Shown here: positions 11,601-23,482 of the stretch, piece after piece
How the letters are laid out: every line of letters starts with the position of its first letter
How positions within the stretch are numbered: position 1 is the stretch's first letter
Assembly: GCA_024734555.1 (NCBI GenBank)
Contig: JANPWX010000353.1
Span: forward strand, 89,121-153,120
Source of the DNA: Trochalopteron elliotii
Taxonomy: Eukaryota > Chordata > Aves > Passeriformes > Leiothrichidae
Direction: 5' to 3'
Length of the DNA stretch: 64,000 nt
Notes under the pieces: model-generated
Told to the model about the DNA's origin: nothing
The model's input: only the letters and a program-made list of their open reading frames with translations
The model's database searches: none
Position numbers and translations under genes: made by a program

Positions 11601-12996
11601 ACCTTGTCAAACTATGTTTTGTTCTTAGTTTAGTGTCAAATTACACATGTGAAGACTACTTAGCATTTTCAAAAAGCTGCCTTTTGTCACCATATTATAC
11701 CTTAGAGGTATAAATTCATATATCTAATAAGAAAGTAGTTTTGGGATGAAAAGAGATGCTGAGCATACAAGCCCCATAATTAAATGGTATTTTCTTGGAA
11801 AATAATGTTAAAACCAATTCAGCACAAACAAAGCCCTGTTTCTGACCTGTCTGGTGCATTGAGTGCAGTGTTTTGGCTTGGTTAGCTCAGGGTGGCCAGG
11901 GGTGAGTAGCTCTGGTGACCAGCACTGCCTCTGTGGAACTGCCTTTTCTGGAAGGGTGCACTGTCCCACCCACCTTCCTGAGAGCTGAGGCAGGAGGTGG
12001 AGGGAGCACTTCCAGCTTCTCACCTTGTGAGTTCTCTTAACCTTCACATTAATGTAAGATGATAGCAGGATTATGGGTGATTTACTGCAAATCCGTGTGG
12101 CTCACAGTGTAAACTACAGCTGTGCAAACTGTTACCTCAGCCAAAACCACGTGTCTGCTTCTTCATTTTTTGCCTTTGTTGTTGGAGGAAACCTGGAACA
12201 GTCCTGTCTGCCCTTGGAAAACTTATTTTCTCCCCCACAAAACTTGGCTGGGTTGCTTTTGGTTTCCTACCAAAGGGCTGCCAGCCCTGTGCTGAGAGGT
12301 GCATGCTCCTCACTGTGCCCAGGATCTCCCCAGCAGGCTCATGCCCCTGGGAGGTGACACATGCTCTGTCTTCCCAGTCTGTGACATTTAGTGAGTCTTG
12401 GAGGGGCACAACCTACAGTTAAATGACAAATATCTGAGACACTGCCCTGTCTGCCACGCTCAGATCACAGGGTGAATGAGGACCTTGCCCATGTTGTGAT
12501 GAAACTTGTCATGGTTTCTAAGTCATTGTTCATGCTTGACTATATAGTTTGTAGTTATGTCAAAGATTCTGCATTTCAGGGATCATCATAGAAGATTAGA
12601 AAGAGCTGGTTGTGCTGACACTCAGAATTGCAGCTGCCCCCTCTCCCTGGTACTGCAGTTGCTCCACATGCTGTGTCCTGTTACATCACCTTGGTTGAAC
12701 CACAGGATTGTGTGTTTGGAACCTGATACAACTCACTGGTGGCATTTACTCTTTTAAGGCTTTCTAGCATCAATCCCCTGAGAACTGTGGATAAGATACA
12801 AAAATGGAGTGCAGAGATAATTTAAGGAAAATACTATTAACTCTTCATACCAGCTTTAGCTATTTACCAAAAAAGCTGTTTCAAGATTTACTTGTTTCCA
12901 TCTTCTTCATCTTTCTGTGGTAAGTCAGGGTATAACATCTAATTTCAATTAACTTTTCCTTTTCTTCTCTCTCTCTCCATGAAATAAACTTCTTAC
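8645..12996. other. Unannotated stretch, no gene recognised
   Basis: Mostly AT-rich unique-looking sequence. The longest frame (9094-9543, plus, 149 codons) has a hydrophobic middle but no recognisable family, and it overlaps frames on the other strand. 11900-12360 is somewhat richer in G+C with opposing frames of about 80-94 codons and no domain. No repeat arrays or transposon ends were recognised. Confidence 0.55.
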
Positions 12997-13084
12997 CTGC
13001 AAACACAGTTTCTCACAGTCCAGGAGAATGAGGAAATTTTTGTGGGGCAGCCTGTCAAATTCTCCAAGGACGGGGTTATAAAAC
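12997..13084 (-). other. Candidate exon, minus strand (weak)
   Basis: On the minus strand an 88 bp segment lies between an acceptor-like ...GATAAG and a strong donor (CAG then GTAAGAAG). Two of three frames are open across it. One reads ...FDRLPHKNFLILLDCEKL..., the other ...FITPSLENLTGCPTKISS... . Neither is recognised. The acceptor has a poor pyrimidine tract. It sits 159 bp from a second splice-flanked segment. This is a hypothesis only; transcript data would decide it. Confidence 0.2.
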
Positions 13085-13243
13085 CTTATCAAACATGAAT
13101 GTTATTCAGAAACTTTTAAAAAGTTGGGAAGTACCTGAATTAAAGTTATCAGTTCTTGAGAATGAATCCAAGGTTCCCTGTTTCCCAAGATGAATCTCTA
13201 AGACATGCTGTGCTGTTTCACACTCCAAATTTTCCTTACTTAC

Positions 13244-13274
13244 CAATAAAGGCTCCAAATGGTTCCCAAATCAT
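13244..13274 (-). other. Candidate micro-exon, minus strand (weak)
   Basis: A 31 bp segment on the minus strand is bounded by CATTTTCAG (acceptor-like) and GTAAGTAAGG (near-perfect donor). It is open in two frames and can be joined in phase to the 88 bp candidate at 12997-13084. Exons this short are unusual. A further donor-like GTAAGTAA lies upstream at 13357. No product is recognised. Confidence 0.2.
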
Positions 13275-13380
13275 CTGAAAATGAAGGAGGAGAGATGAAC
13301 AGACTTTGAGAGTTTGTAGATAATCAAGGATATGGGATATGCCCTGTAATTACTTACCCAGAAGCACACACAGCTCTGTG

Positions 13381-16300
13381 TTACTGTGGTGGTTTGGGTG
13401 GGTAAGCCAAACGAGGGAGCCCTGCAGAGCTGCCCACCACTAAACCAGGAGCTGGTTTAAGGAAATTTAACTTGTAAAGTTTTGTGGTGCTCATGCAAAT
13501 ATTCCCTCAATGTTCTGTAGTGATTTTTACTGCTGTGATGATCTCTTCGAGGGAGAAAACTGCTTTCAAGTTATGTGATTGAAAAAAAAGTGCATCTGAC
13601 CTTGCATATTCTGAGTGATGTGTGAGAGCTGGGTGCTGCAACAAGTCCTTATTCTCCCTGAGCCACTCAGAATCCTGGTTAAGAATACACATCCATTAAT
13701 CTTTCAGTCTCTGTGGGACTGATCATTTGATTGCCTGGCTATGTAAGCATTTGCATTTTGAGAATATTGAGTGCTCTTTATCAGTAACAAATCACATATT
13801 GACATCAACTAGAGATGTATCAGTGCTGTCATCCAAGCAGACCACCCACTGCTTTGGGTTTTATGATTTCTTTGTCAGATATTTGCATAGTAGAAGACAT
13901 TAAAATGAGAATCTACTTTGAAGGGAAGGAATTTCCCTGTTTGTGCAAATCTCTGGAGCCTTGGTATAGCCTTTATTAGATGTGGAGTTTAAAACATCTG
14001 TGTTTAAACTGATCAACTGGCATTACTCCTAGGGGAATAAAGCTATTTTCTTATTCCTGATTTTAACCTTTCATGAGCCAGTTGAACATACTGCTTAGAA
14101 ATGGAACATGTGTGCCTTTCTCAACCCTTCTGTTCCAGACAGCCCAATTAAAGTGAAATGTGAGGGGTGATTTCTCCAGATGATGTGCTGATCCAATATT
14201 AAACAGCTAAAAATATTGAGTAGCTTCATTGTAGTGGAGTCCCATATGCTTCTTGCAGCTAATAAGGGATGGTTTAAAATAGAAAATTCAGGAAATAATG
14301 AACTTGGTAAACATTCTGAGGCACCCAGTGTGAGATTTCTCGTGTCCCAGTCAGGCTGTTGTGTGAGGCATGCCATGGCAGACCTTCACACACCCCTGTG
14401 CAAACCCCAGCAGAGAGAAATGGACTGACCTCCAAACCACAGCAACAGAAAGAAACTTTTGCCTCCCCAAACAGGAGCCATGTGTAAATTCCTTATTCTT
14501 TGACCTCAGGGGGATTTGGAGGAGTCACTGGAAGTTTTCCTGCTCCCCCAGGACATGTCTATAATTTTGCTCTGAGCTGTGTTGTGGATGCTGGGTCAGG
14601 ACAAACTGCTTCCCTGTTGGCTCCTGCTGCCCTTCTGCACTGGGAACACAATACAATGGCAACAAAAAGGGTGTTGTATCAAGAGTTTTGGATTACCTTT
14701 GCAATGAGGAGCAAAATCTCCATCAATTTAAGTGTCTCTTCCAATGGCATTTATGTTGTAAAGGGGAACGAGGCTCTCTTACCTTGGAACTGTGAGCCAG
14801 CACAGGAAGGTTTCCTGCTGTGTGAAGGACTAATCAGTTAAGTACAGCCTGTGTGATAAATCTGTCTTCTCTGAACACTCCAGACCTACTTTTTCCATGG
14901 ATGGTTGTCTCCTTTTAAAACTAGATTTATTTGTTTGTGTTTGTAGACTGCTTGAATTACAAAGCAAAGGGGGGCTTAGGTTATGACGTGTCTGGCATTT
15001 TCCATCCGTGGTACTGACCCACTTCCTTGGCTACTCATGTCATTATTCCACCCACTTCCAATTCACAGATATTTATAAAAAGTGAATAAATGTAGGTCTT
15101 AAATGGGAGCAGGAAGTGCTGATTTTTGGTATTTTCCCCACGGTCCTCAATATTCAGCTGATGGAATAATGTTGAAATCTTGGACTCAGAATTAGTCCCG
15201 TTGGTACAAAAGAAGGGGGTTGGAACGGGGTGTAACACAGCCATGAATAGATGTAAGCAACCTTTATTTCAATTTAAATTATTCCTGATTTTGGGCCAAA
15301 AATTTCAAGTGTTTATTGCAAATATTGGATGTGGCCTTTAGAGCAATGTACTGGTAATTAGTTGCCTTCCTTTTAAAGCAAAGATCTTTTTACTTACAGT
15401 CTAAACTTCATCCTCAAAAATGCTGAGCTCACATTAGTGGCAGCAGCACTGCTCAGCTGGACATGACCTACTTGAAATTAATACTTGTAGCTGAGCACAA
15501 GCCTGAATTTATATCACAGTGCATCTCTCCAGATGTGTTTACCAGAATGTGTTTATGAAACTACAGCCTAGGGCAGGAGAGGTTGCAGCTGCACCTTGAG
15601 CTGGAGAGACTCCTGTGAGCAACTCACGCAAAAGTTTTCTGTATTAACAACTCTCCTAAAATGCACCCAAAGCAGGGTCTAACAGCAATTTCAGGTAATG
15701 TTTTTAGAGATGTTCAGCTGTGAAACAGCTGCAGCTCCTAAGGTGTTTGCTGATTACTTATTGATGCTTTGCTCTGATGTATATAAACAGCTCCACTGCT
15801 CTTTGAGGCATGCAAAGAAAAAGAAACACAAGGCTCTCCAATTTGGCTCTATCAGGCAGTAGGTTTTAAGGATGAATAGGCAGCAAAAAGAGGCATTTAC
15901 AAGGACTCAAGGAGTTTTAAGTAGACTTACCAGCTTTATTAATTGTAAAAATAAAAGGGCAGTTAAAAATGGGCCAGCTGATTCAGTAGGTGGAGTCAAA
16001 GATATGGGAAATAGGCAGTGAGAAGGAACACACCACTTTCTTTTCTTCCAGATGCCTTTTAATAGCTTCTCAGAGATGTGACAGCATCCCAAGCCTTGCC
16101 TGAGCCACAAAAGCTATTTATACAAAGTTACACTTTTCATAGTTTTCAGTTCTATATGACCTCTAGAAAAGCCAGAGGTTATTGCTACTGCATGTTCCTT
16201 ACCTGGGTTTTCAGGGAGGTTTAATGCTGTGTTCTGGGACAGCCCTTGGCTTTGCCCCTTTGCCTGCTATGTTAAAACCTCTCTGTCCCAAAAGAAATGT

Positions 16301-19300
16301 AAGGCCCAAAGGTCAATGTGAATGAGACATGAAAGAAAGATCTTAGGAATGCTCTTTGTCCCTTGGCCAGGTTCATTTCCAGCTGCTGTTGTTTTCAAGA
16401 GTTTATGTGAAGTTTGAGTTTATCTTGTGGTATTCCAACCACTCCTGCCTGGGAAGGAAGGGCATTTTCTTCACTTGCATTGTGCCCATTTCCATGCACA
16501 CTTTTGATCTGTGATCCCTATCTGCCCATCTTAAAAGTACAATATGAAAGTACAATGTTTAATTTCCCTGTTCTCAAAATCACTGCCATTCTGGAAGGGA
16601 CTCGGAATTTTGTCAGAGGGGTTTTTTTTCACTCAAACTTTTCTATCATCTGAGCAATGTATGGGTGAGACAAACTTCCTGGGAGCTGTGTCTGCTACCA
16701 CAGTGACTGTACCCCACGAAGTAAGAGCAGCTCTCAGTCATTCTACATACTCTTCTATGTTTCTTATGGTGGAATCTGTTGAATGATTCTTCCAGCTCAC
16801 ATGTTACTGACTTTGGCATGCTGTGCAGTGGAAGCCAGGAGCTGTAACCTTGATGTGGGAGAGCTGTTACTCTGCATCTTTGCACTCTGGCCTCTTATCA
16901 GTTGATTCAGTCTGAAACCTGTTGTTTTTGATGGGTGGAACTGTGGAGAGTGATGGTTGACCTTGGTATGTGTCCACCAGGACCAAAGATGCCACTTTGT
17001 AAGGTTTGTGCCTGACCTGCAATTACCAAATTTGTGTAGCTGCCTCTCTGCTCTTCACTGCAGACAGACCTGCCTGTGCTAGTGCTACAGAGGATAGGGA
17101 AATTTTCTGGAAAATTGATATAACAAGGTACCTCTCTGACCTAAAATGCTCTAGGACTCTTTTGTATCATCCAAGACTAGTGTAGAAACAATTTTATATG
17201 AAGGTGAAGATCTCCATAACTTTCATGTTCCAAAGAAAGGGAAGAGAGGAGAGAAGCCTGAAGAACAGTTGAGAAACCAAAAGACAAATACAAATAAGCT
17301 GTAAAACAGCACTTCTACTGCCCAGTGATGAGGACAGTTAGGACATGTTCCTTGCTGCACAATTGATTAGGGTGCCTTCCAAAGAGCAGTGAATTCCCTT
17401 GTCCACTGTGTCAAGAAATGCTCCAGTCAAGTAAAAAAATTAAATAAAATATCTTAACAATTTTTCCTTAATTTCCTTAATCCTTAACAAATTTTCCTTA
17501 AAGTGCAAATTTAGTGTCTGGATTGTATCTCAATATTTTTGACAGTACTCAACAATCAATTCAGCAAGTCATGTCTCAAGAGCCTTTTTTTTGTTAATAA
17601 ACTTAACTTAAGGTTGCATTCCAGCTTCTACAGAGCTGAGAGATAATTTACACAGATAAGAAATGTTTTTTTAATTTTTAATGTGTGTGGCTTGTGTGTA
17701 CATTTTCTTCAAAATCAGTTATTTCTTACTTGGGAAGTAGCTCAAAACCAGCAAGGGCTGCAACTGGTTTGGTATTGTGTTCTGTGGTTGGTTTGCAAAA
17801 AAGCAAAACCATTTTTTTAACTTGAGTTTTCTATTTAAATATGTATAAGAACACTTTGCTCTAGTGTTTCTCCACGAAACAGTAGAACTTTGTGTGGAAA
17901 AATGAGAAAATATTGCAATAAAGGCACTTAAGCTGAGCTGTGTGGGCTAATAGTATACTGCTGTTTCTTTAATTTTTAAAATATTTGCAGTAACTCTTAT
18001 TTTGTTACTTTGGAAAAGGTAGAAAGGAAGCATTGGGAGTTACTTAGGAGTTGTTACTGACATTTTTTTCCGTTTGCAACTGGTGAGATTGCAATAGAGA
18101 AAGAATTGCTCTTCCTTGTTTTCACATAAACCCTAATACAGAAGGGCAGAGGGAAATACCTCTGGGTTAAGGATTAAGTTATGTTGGCTGGGTGGAAGTG
18201 GCTTTCTGTTAAAAACAAACAAAAAAAGGGTAACTTCCTAGGAAGCTCTTAGTAAATTTTTGGTAAGTCTCCAAGAGGAAGCAATGGAGTAGTTTATTGT
18301 TTAAAACATGACTGAGAAAATTTCCTGTCTAGCCCTCATTTAATACCTAAGGGTAAAAGTCTGTGTACTCCTGACAGTGGTGTTTGATATGTCAGACAGG
18401 TTCTTTGACAGGCCAGGGAAAGGCCTGCTAAAATCCCTGTTCTTCTCCCAAAAGGCAAGATGTGGAAATTTGCCTTCTTGCAAGGGTGAAGAAATATTCA
18501 GTAGACATTCTCTCTGCACCTCTGGTCAATTAAATGCTTAAAATGATGTATGTTCCTCATATTTTATGTTTCAGAAAAATCAATTTAACAGCTTACTGCT
18601 GATGTTCTTGCCAAGTGAGACTGTAGATCTTTTTTTAAAGCACAGAAGATGCTGTGGGAACAGGTGACTGAGGAGGTTCTCTGCCCTAATTTCTGTATGC
18701 TCCTGTGTTACAGAGCAAATGAAACTGGTGAGGAGCAAGTTCTTTCTTGCTTCTCATTTTACCTTTTTTTGCTCTAACACTGTGTTTTTCAGATTCTGCA
18801 GCACTGCCTGAACATTTTAAGCACCAGCAATGCTACGTAGCCCAGTTATGCTGCAAGCAGGAATTAATCCCCCTAAAGCACTGCTGGTTGATCTTTAGGC
18901 TGAAAGTTGTTCAATCCCTTCTTAAGATATGTTTACAGAAATCCAGAGAACTCCTCATGATGACTTTAGGATCAGAGGAGGAATCAGATTAATTCTCAAT
19001 TTATTCAGTGCTAGTCAGGTTGAACTAAGAGAAATCTCTAATTTATTACTTGAATAGAAAGAAATTATGTTCACCTGAAGTCAACACAATTTCAGGAGCT
19101 TTCTGAGAAAACTTTTGTAATTGAAAATTATTGGCTTGCAGAGAAAAAAACTCTGGCAGAAGCACACATTCTTCCTTTCTAGCTGGGATTTCTGCTCACA
19201 ACACCTCTGCATGTGATTTATAGCAGCATGAAACTGGTACATTAACAGGGTTCTTTTTTTTTTTTTGTATGTTTTTCACCTTGACCAAAGGAGATCCTTG

Positions 19301-22300
19301 AGTAAGGAGGCAAACAGGGGCAGTAATGATGATTGAGCTTTGCTGATTTGTACCCCATCTATCAGTAAAACTCATCCATGTATGTATTTAGGTTCATAGC
19401 CATTCATATTTCATATTTCTTATATTTGCATACAAAAGCCCCAAAATATTTTGCAGGAGCTATTTGTTTTGCAACACTTTTATATTTTTATTTAATCAGC
19501 AATGCTGCAGTTAAAAGAACAGAAAATAAGTTGCAGGGAAAACCAGTTTCAGGTTCAATATTGTTGTTACTAAACTTATGCAATTTTCTTCCTCCTATTA
19601 ACCTGGACTTTGCAATAAATTATATATGGTTTTAAAGAGTGACTGCCTTTCAGAGCATGTCAGCTAAAGGATTTGAAGGTGAAAGGCAAGCTCTACTTTT
19701 ACATTAGTATTTGGATCACTTTCCCTAAGTTTTAAGATACCATTCAGTGCTTTGGCTACTTTCTGTGCTCTTTTCATTCCACTGATACCACAGAACTCCA
19801 CCAAGAAAAGAGAAATAATGAAGGGTTTAAAGCTTTGTGTGAAGGAGTGTATGGAAAGATGTCTCATTTGTTAAAAGATTACAGTTCAGAGATCTGTATA
19901 AAGCTGGGATGTTTGAACTGAATCATTACCATTTTTCGTTCTGGCAATTAAATCTTTCATCTTCCACGAAGACTCTGTTTTATATTACTGAGCTCTGAAA
20001 AGGATTCCTCCCAAACTTACAAACACCATCAAACTTGCAAACTGGAAAAGCATTTGAGCCTGAGAGGGGCCTTTTGGGTTGGAGAGTCTGTCCTTTTGGC
20101 TAAAGAGCAGATCATTTAAAAATTGTGGTAGGGTAAGGTACAGGGATAGTATTTGAGGATCAAATGTTTACAGATAAATACATTTTGCCAATGGTTCCTT
20201 TTGCTGGGTTTTCTTACCTGGTAAACCTGACAGAGGGTTGATCACCACCTAAATTAACTTTTCTAGGATTCCATGGATGTGCACCCCACTGGAGCTGGGC
20301 TTCAGTCCCACTGGGGTCTGGGGATAAAGCACAACTCAGTAATTGTTGTGCTACAGTCCAGGAATGACAGAGCAGGATAAAACTGCTGGGCTGTGGGAGC
20401 AACTCCCAGCCCTGTCAGAAAGGCTGGGAGAAGGGGAACTGCAAAGATTTGGTGAAAAGGCAGAGATGGTATTGGGAGTAATCTTCAATTATGAGACTGT
20501 TCTATTTTCTTTTATTAGCTGAATTTGCTGAAGTTAGAACCAGTCTCTGACCTGTATGATATCAGTTTTATGGATGAAGATGTGCTGACCACATACACAT
20601 TATTCCTGGTTTATTGCAAATCTGATAGTTTGGTACATTTTTTTTCTGGGAAAGCAAGCCCTTTATGCTTGTAGAAAAACCACTAAATTTAAATGAAAGA
20701 TTTCAGAATAAGGTTGATTTGTTAATTCTGTAGATAGCTGCAAAGTTGAAGTAGTCTTCAAAAAGTGTTTGAATCCAAAACTTGAATCAGGATCCAGATC
20801 TGACGTTTTTACCTCTCCCTATTCTGCTGGCTGAAACAAATCCACTGCAGTTTTCTTTTGACAGGGAATGTGAAAGATAGAAAAAAACCAATGAAAAGAA
20901 CTAAAATATGACTCAGAATCTCGGAGTTTTATTTTACAGTTTTGGCTCATTGTTATGCTCTTTATATCTTCTCCTTATCTTGAGTTACTCAAAAAACAGT
21001 TTTATCTTTTGTACTTGAAAACAGAAACCTTGACTTGTCTTTTGGGTTGTCTGGGCTAATTCCATATGAAACTCTTTCTAAAGAAAAAAATTCAAATGAC
21101 CAAGAATTTTCACATAGAAGAGCCTAACATGCAGAAATATTTTCCATCTCACTCATATCCCCTGCCTTATAATTTTGTCTTGTGTTGTTTGCAGTCTCTG
21201 GTGTGGGTTTTTTCTACTAAAAACTGTTGCCTAGAAACTTGGAGCCTGATATAATTTTTTTCCCCCCAACTTCAGTTTGACTGTAAACTGGGGCTTGGAA
21301 CATTTTGTAATATGGCTTCATTATAAAATCCTAAAAATGTCTTATCTCATTTTCTGTCATTGCTGAAGAAATTTTTTGCTATTCCTTGGTATGTAACACC
21401 ATAAGCATAGTTTGTAATTCTGGATTTTGTGGGAGGTCTCTCTCAGTTCATGAACAATAAGAGTTTCGCTATGTAGAAAATATACTTGCACTCTGATTTT
21501 TCATGCATATTGTTGTGTAAGTAAAATTATATCAGGTAGTAATTTAGTGTCTAATTTCTAAAAGCCATTAAAAGCTCTTTGGAAACTTGTGGAATTTTCA
21601 CTGTTATAAAACAAAACTCCTGAAAGCCCTGCTTGATGATTTCCATTAGATAACCACTTCTTTTAGCACGTGGTCAATGTGGTTAATGACTAGTATTTAA
21701 GAGCGTGGATGAATTTGACTGATCACTGCAAGAATAAGCAGCTTGCCTAAATTGATATGTTTCAATCAGCTTTTGCTGCAGAGATGTGAGTGCCACATTG
21801 CCCTTCACGCTCACTTCTCCCTTTTAATTGTTCTCACAATGCCTTACAGACATTGTAAATAGCATTTAGGGTTTAAATTATCATCTGCAGTTCAATATAG
21901 GTGGGAATGTTAAGTGCAAGGGTGAAACTCAACAGAGTGAAGTGGTGCATAGGAATAAGGAGGTGACGTTAGACAAATTTGTAACTAACCTTTTTTTCTG
22001 TGTCAGAACAGAGTGGCAGCATTTCTTGTCCCTCTGAAGGGATGGATTGTGATCCCTTTGTGATGTCCTTTGAGGACCTGGGTGCTCAAAGCCTGCTGAA
22101 GAGGGTCTGAGAATTGCTAGGACTGTGATTTAGAAATACTTAACCTGGAGATACAGATGCCCCTTTGCCTACAAGCAGGAGTTCTCTGCTGAGCATAAAA
22201 ACAAAACAACCCTCTCTATTTTCCTCATTTTGTTTTTCAAGCTACTGATCTCCTAAAAATATTTCAACTTAAATAATTTTTCTAAGAAACATCAAGCAAT

Positions 22301-22665
22301 CAGAAGGATTGTATCTGAATGAGGGATAAAACAGGTTTGAATCCAAGCACTGGGATTGGTTTAGGAGTTTTTGTGCTCTGTGTTTTCCCCAATTCCCACA
22401 CTTCTGAGCTTGCCTTTTTGTTTCCAGTGTAGATATGGAGATTCTGTTCAGGTTGAAACCTGTAAGGGCTGAAATTTTGAGGAATGATTCAGAGATGCTG
22501 GCAAGATAATACAGTGTATGTAATTAATAGTTTTATTGAGAGAGCGTCTCCTGAAATGCCCTGCCCTATTTTCTTCTGGTTTTTGTCAGTGACATTGGTA
22601 TTTTTTGTTAGTTCTGTACACTTAAGAATAGGAATCTGGGTACTTTTGGTGGTTTTTTTTCCCCC
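13381..22665. other. Unannotated stretch, no gene recognised
   Basis: AT-rich sequence with frames mostly under 95 codons, the longest (14500-14841, plus) being 113 codons and unrecognised. Near 13385-13450 an imperfect inverted repeat pairs GGTGGTTTGGGTGGG with CCCACCACTAAACC, which could be a decayed LTR edge or a small hairpin, but I cannot assign it. Poly(T) lies at 19253-19266. No confident transposon, RNA gene or exon was found. Confidence 0.55.
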
Positions 22666-23482
22666 AGTCTTGGTTTGAAAGGACAGGTGTCTGCTAGGGA
22701 AGGCAGGAGCCTCCCTTGAAATGGAAAATGTAAACACCCTCCCTCCAAATTATGATAATTTTGAAATTAAGAGCCTCTCAGGCAAAGATATGGGAGTAGG
22801 AATAACGGTTCTTTATTAGGAAAATTAAAATAAAAATGCAATAGTAAAAAACAAAAAACAAAAAACAAAAAAAACAAAAAAAACCCCCAAACAAATAAAA
22901 AAACCAGAACCAAATCCAAAAAACCCCAAACCAAAACAAACAAACAAACAAACCCACAAAAACCACAACCACTGACAGAGTCAGAATACAGGCTGACACC
23001 CTGTTGGTCAGGGTGTTGGGAGAAATCCAGTTCAGTCCTGCAGTGACAGATGTGGTTCTGTTGGAGCAGAGATGATCCTGTAGAAGGGTGGAGTTTTCCT
23101 CTGAAGGTCCAGATGTGCTGAGATGGGTCTGGTCTCCCTCTGGGAATCCAGTGCAAACAGGCTGTGCTGGTGTTCTGAATCCCAGGTTTGATCCAGGTGG
23201 GAATGCTGGGCTCCTCTCCCTGGGTGGAGCATCTCCCCATGGGATGATGGAATTGTCTCAGCCCTGCAGGGAGCCTGGATGGCCCATGGACAGCAGAGAT
23301 CCCCTGCAGGGAGGATGGGTGGTGGAAGAGATGGAGAACACTGCCCCACCTGGTTTAACAGCTGCCCATTAACAGAGGATATCCCCCTGCCCCAGGGAGG
23401 GGACAAAAAACTCTGCTCCACCTGGTTTCAGCAGATGGTGAGAGAACACATCTGGTTGCATCTTGCACTGCAACCTAAGACA
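22666..23482 (-). mobile_element. Solo LTR of an endogenous retrovirus, minus strand
   Basis: On the minus strand the element begins TGTCTTAGG (ending at 23482 in plus coordinates). It runs through a U3 rich in CCAGGTGG-type segments, has an AATAAA at 22812-22817, and ends ...AACCAAGACT, where the expected final A of CA is mutated. Length is 817 bp. Five C residues flank it on both sides (22661-22665 and 23483-23487), fitting a 5 bp target duplication, although a C-run is weak evidence. Its last ~150 bp match the LTR ending at 4396. There is no internal retroviral sequence, so it is a solo LTR formed by recombination between two LTRs. The 157-codon minus-strand frame within it is not a gene. 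Confidence 0.82.
22846..22968. repeat. A-rich (AAAC)n-like tract inside the LTR
   Basis: A degenerate array of AAAAC/AAAC units ends in a cleaner CAAA run and sits just upstream (LTR sense) of the poly(A) signal. In the related LTR at 4396 the corresponding position has a much shorter TTGTTGTTTTGTTTG stretch (4214-4229), so the tract has expanded here. Confidence 0.92.

Noticed and set aside
13385..13450. Imperfect hairpin-like inverted repeat resembling an LTR edge
   Set aside because: No second terminus, target duplication or related copy was found in the window.
22767..23240. 157-codon minus-strand frame with a Phe/Val-rich tail
   Set aside because: It lies wholly inside the LTR at 22666-23482, and the tail is the translated A-rich tract.
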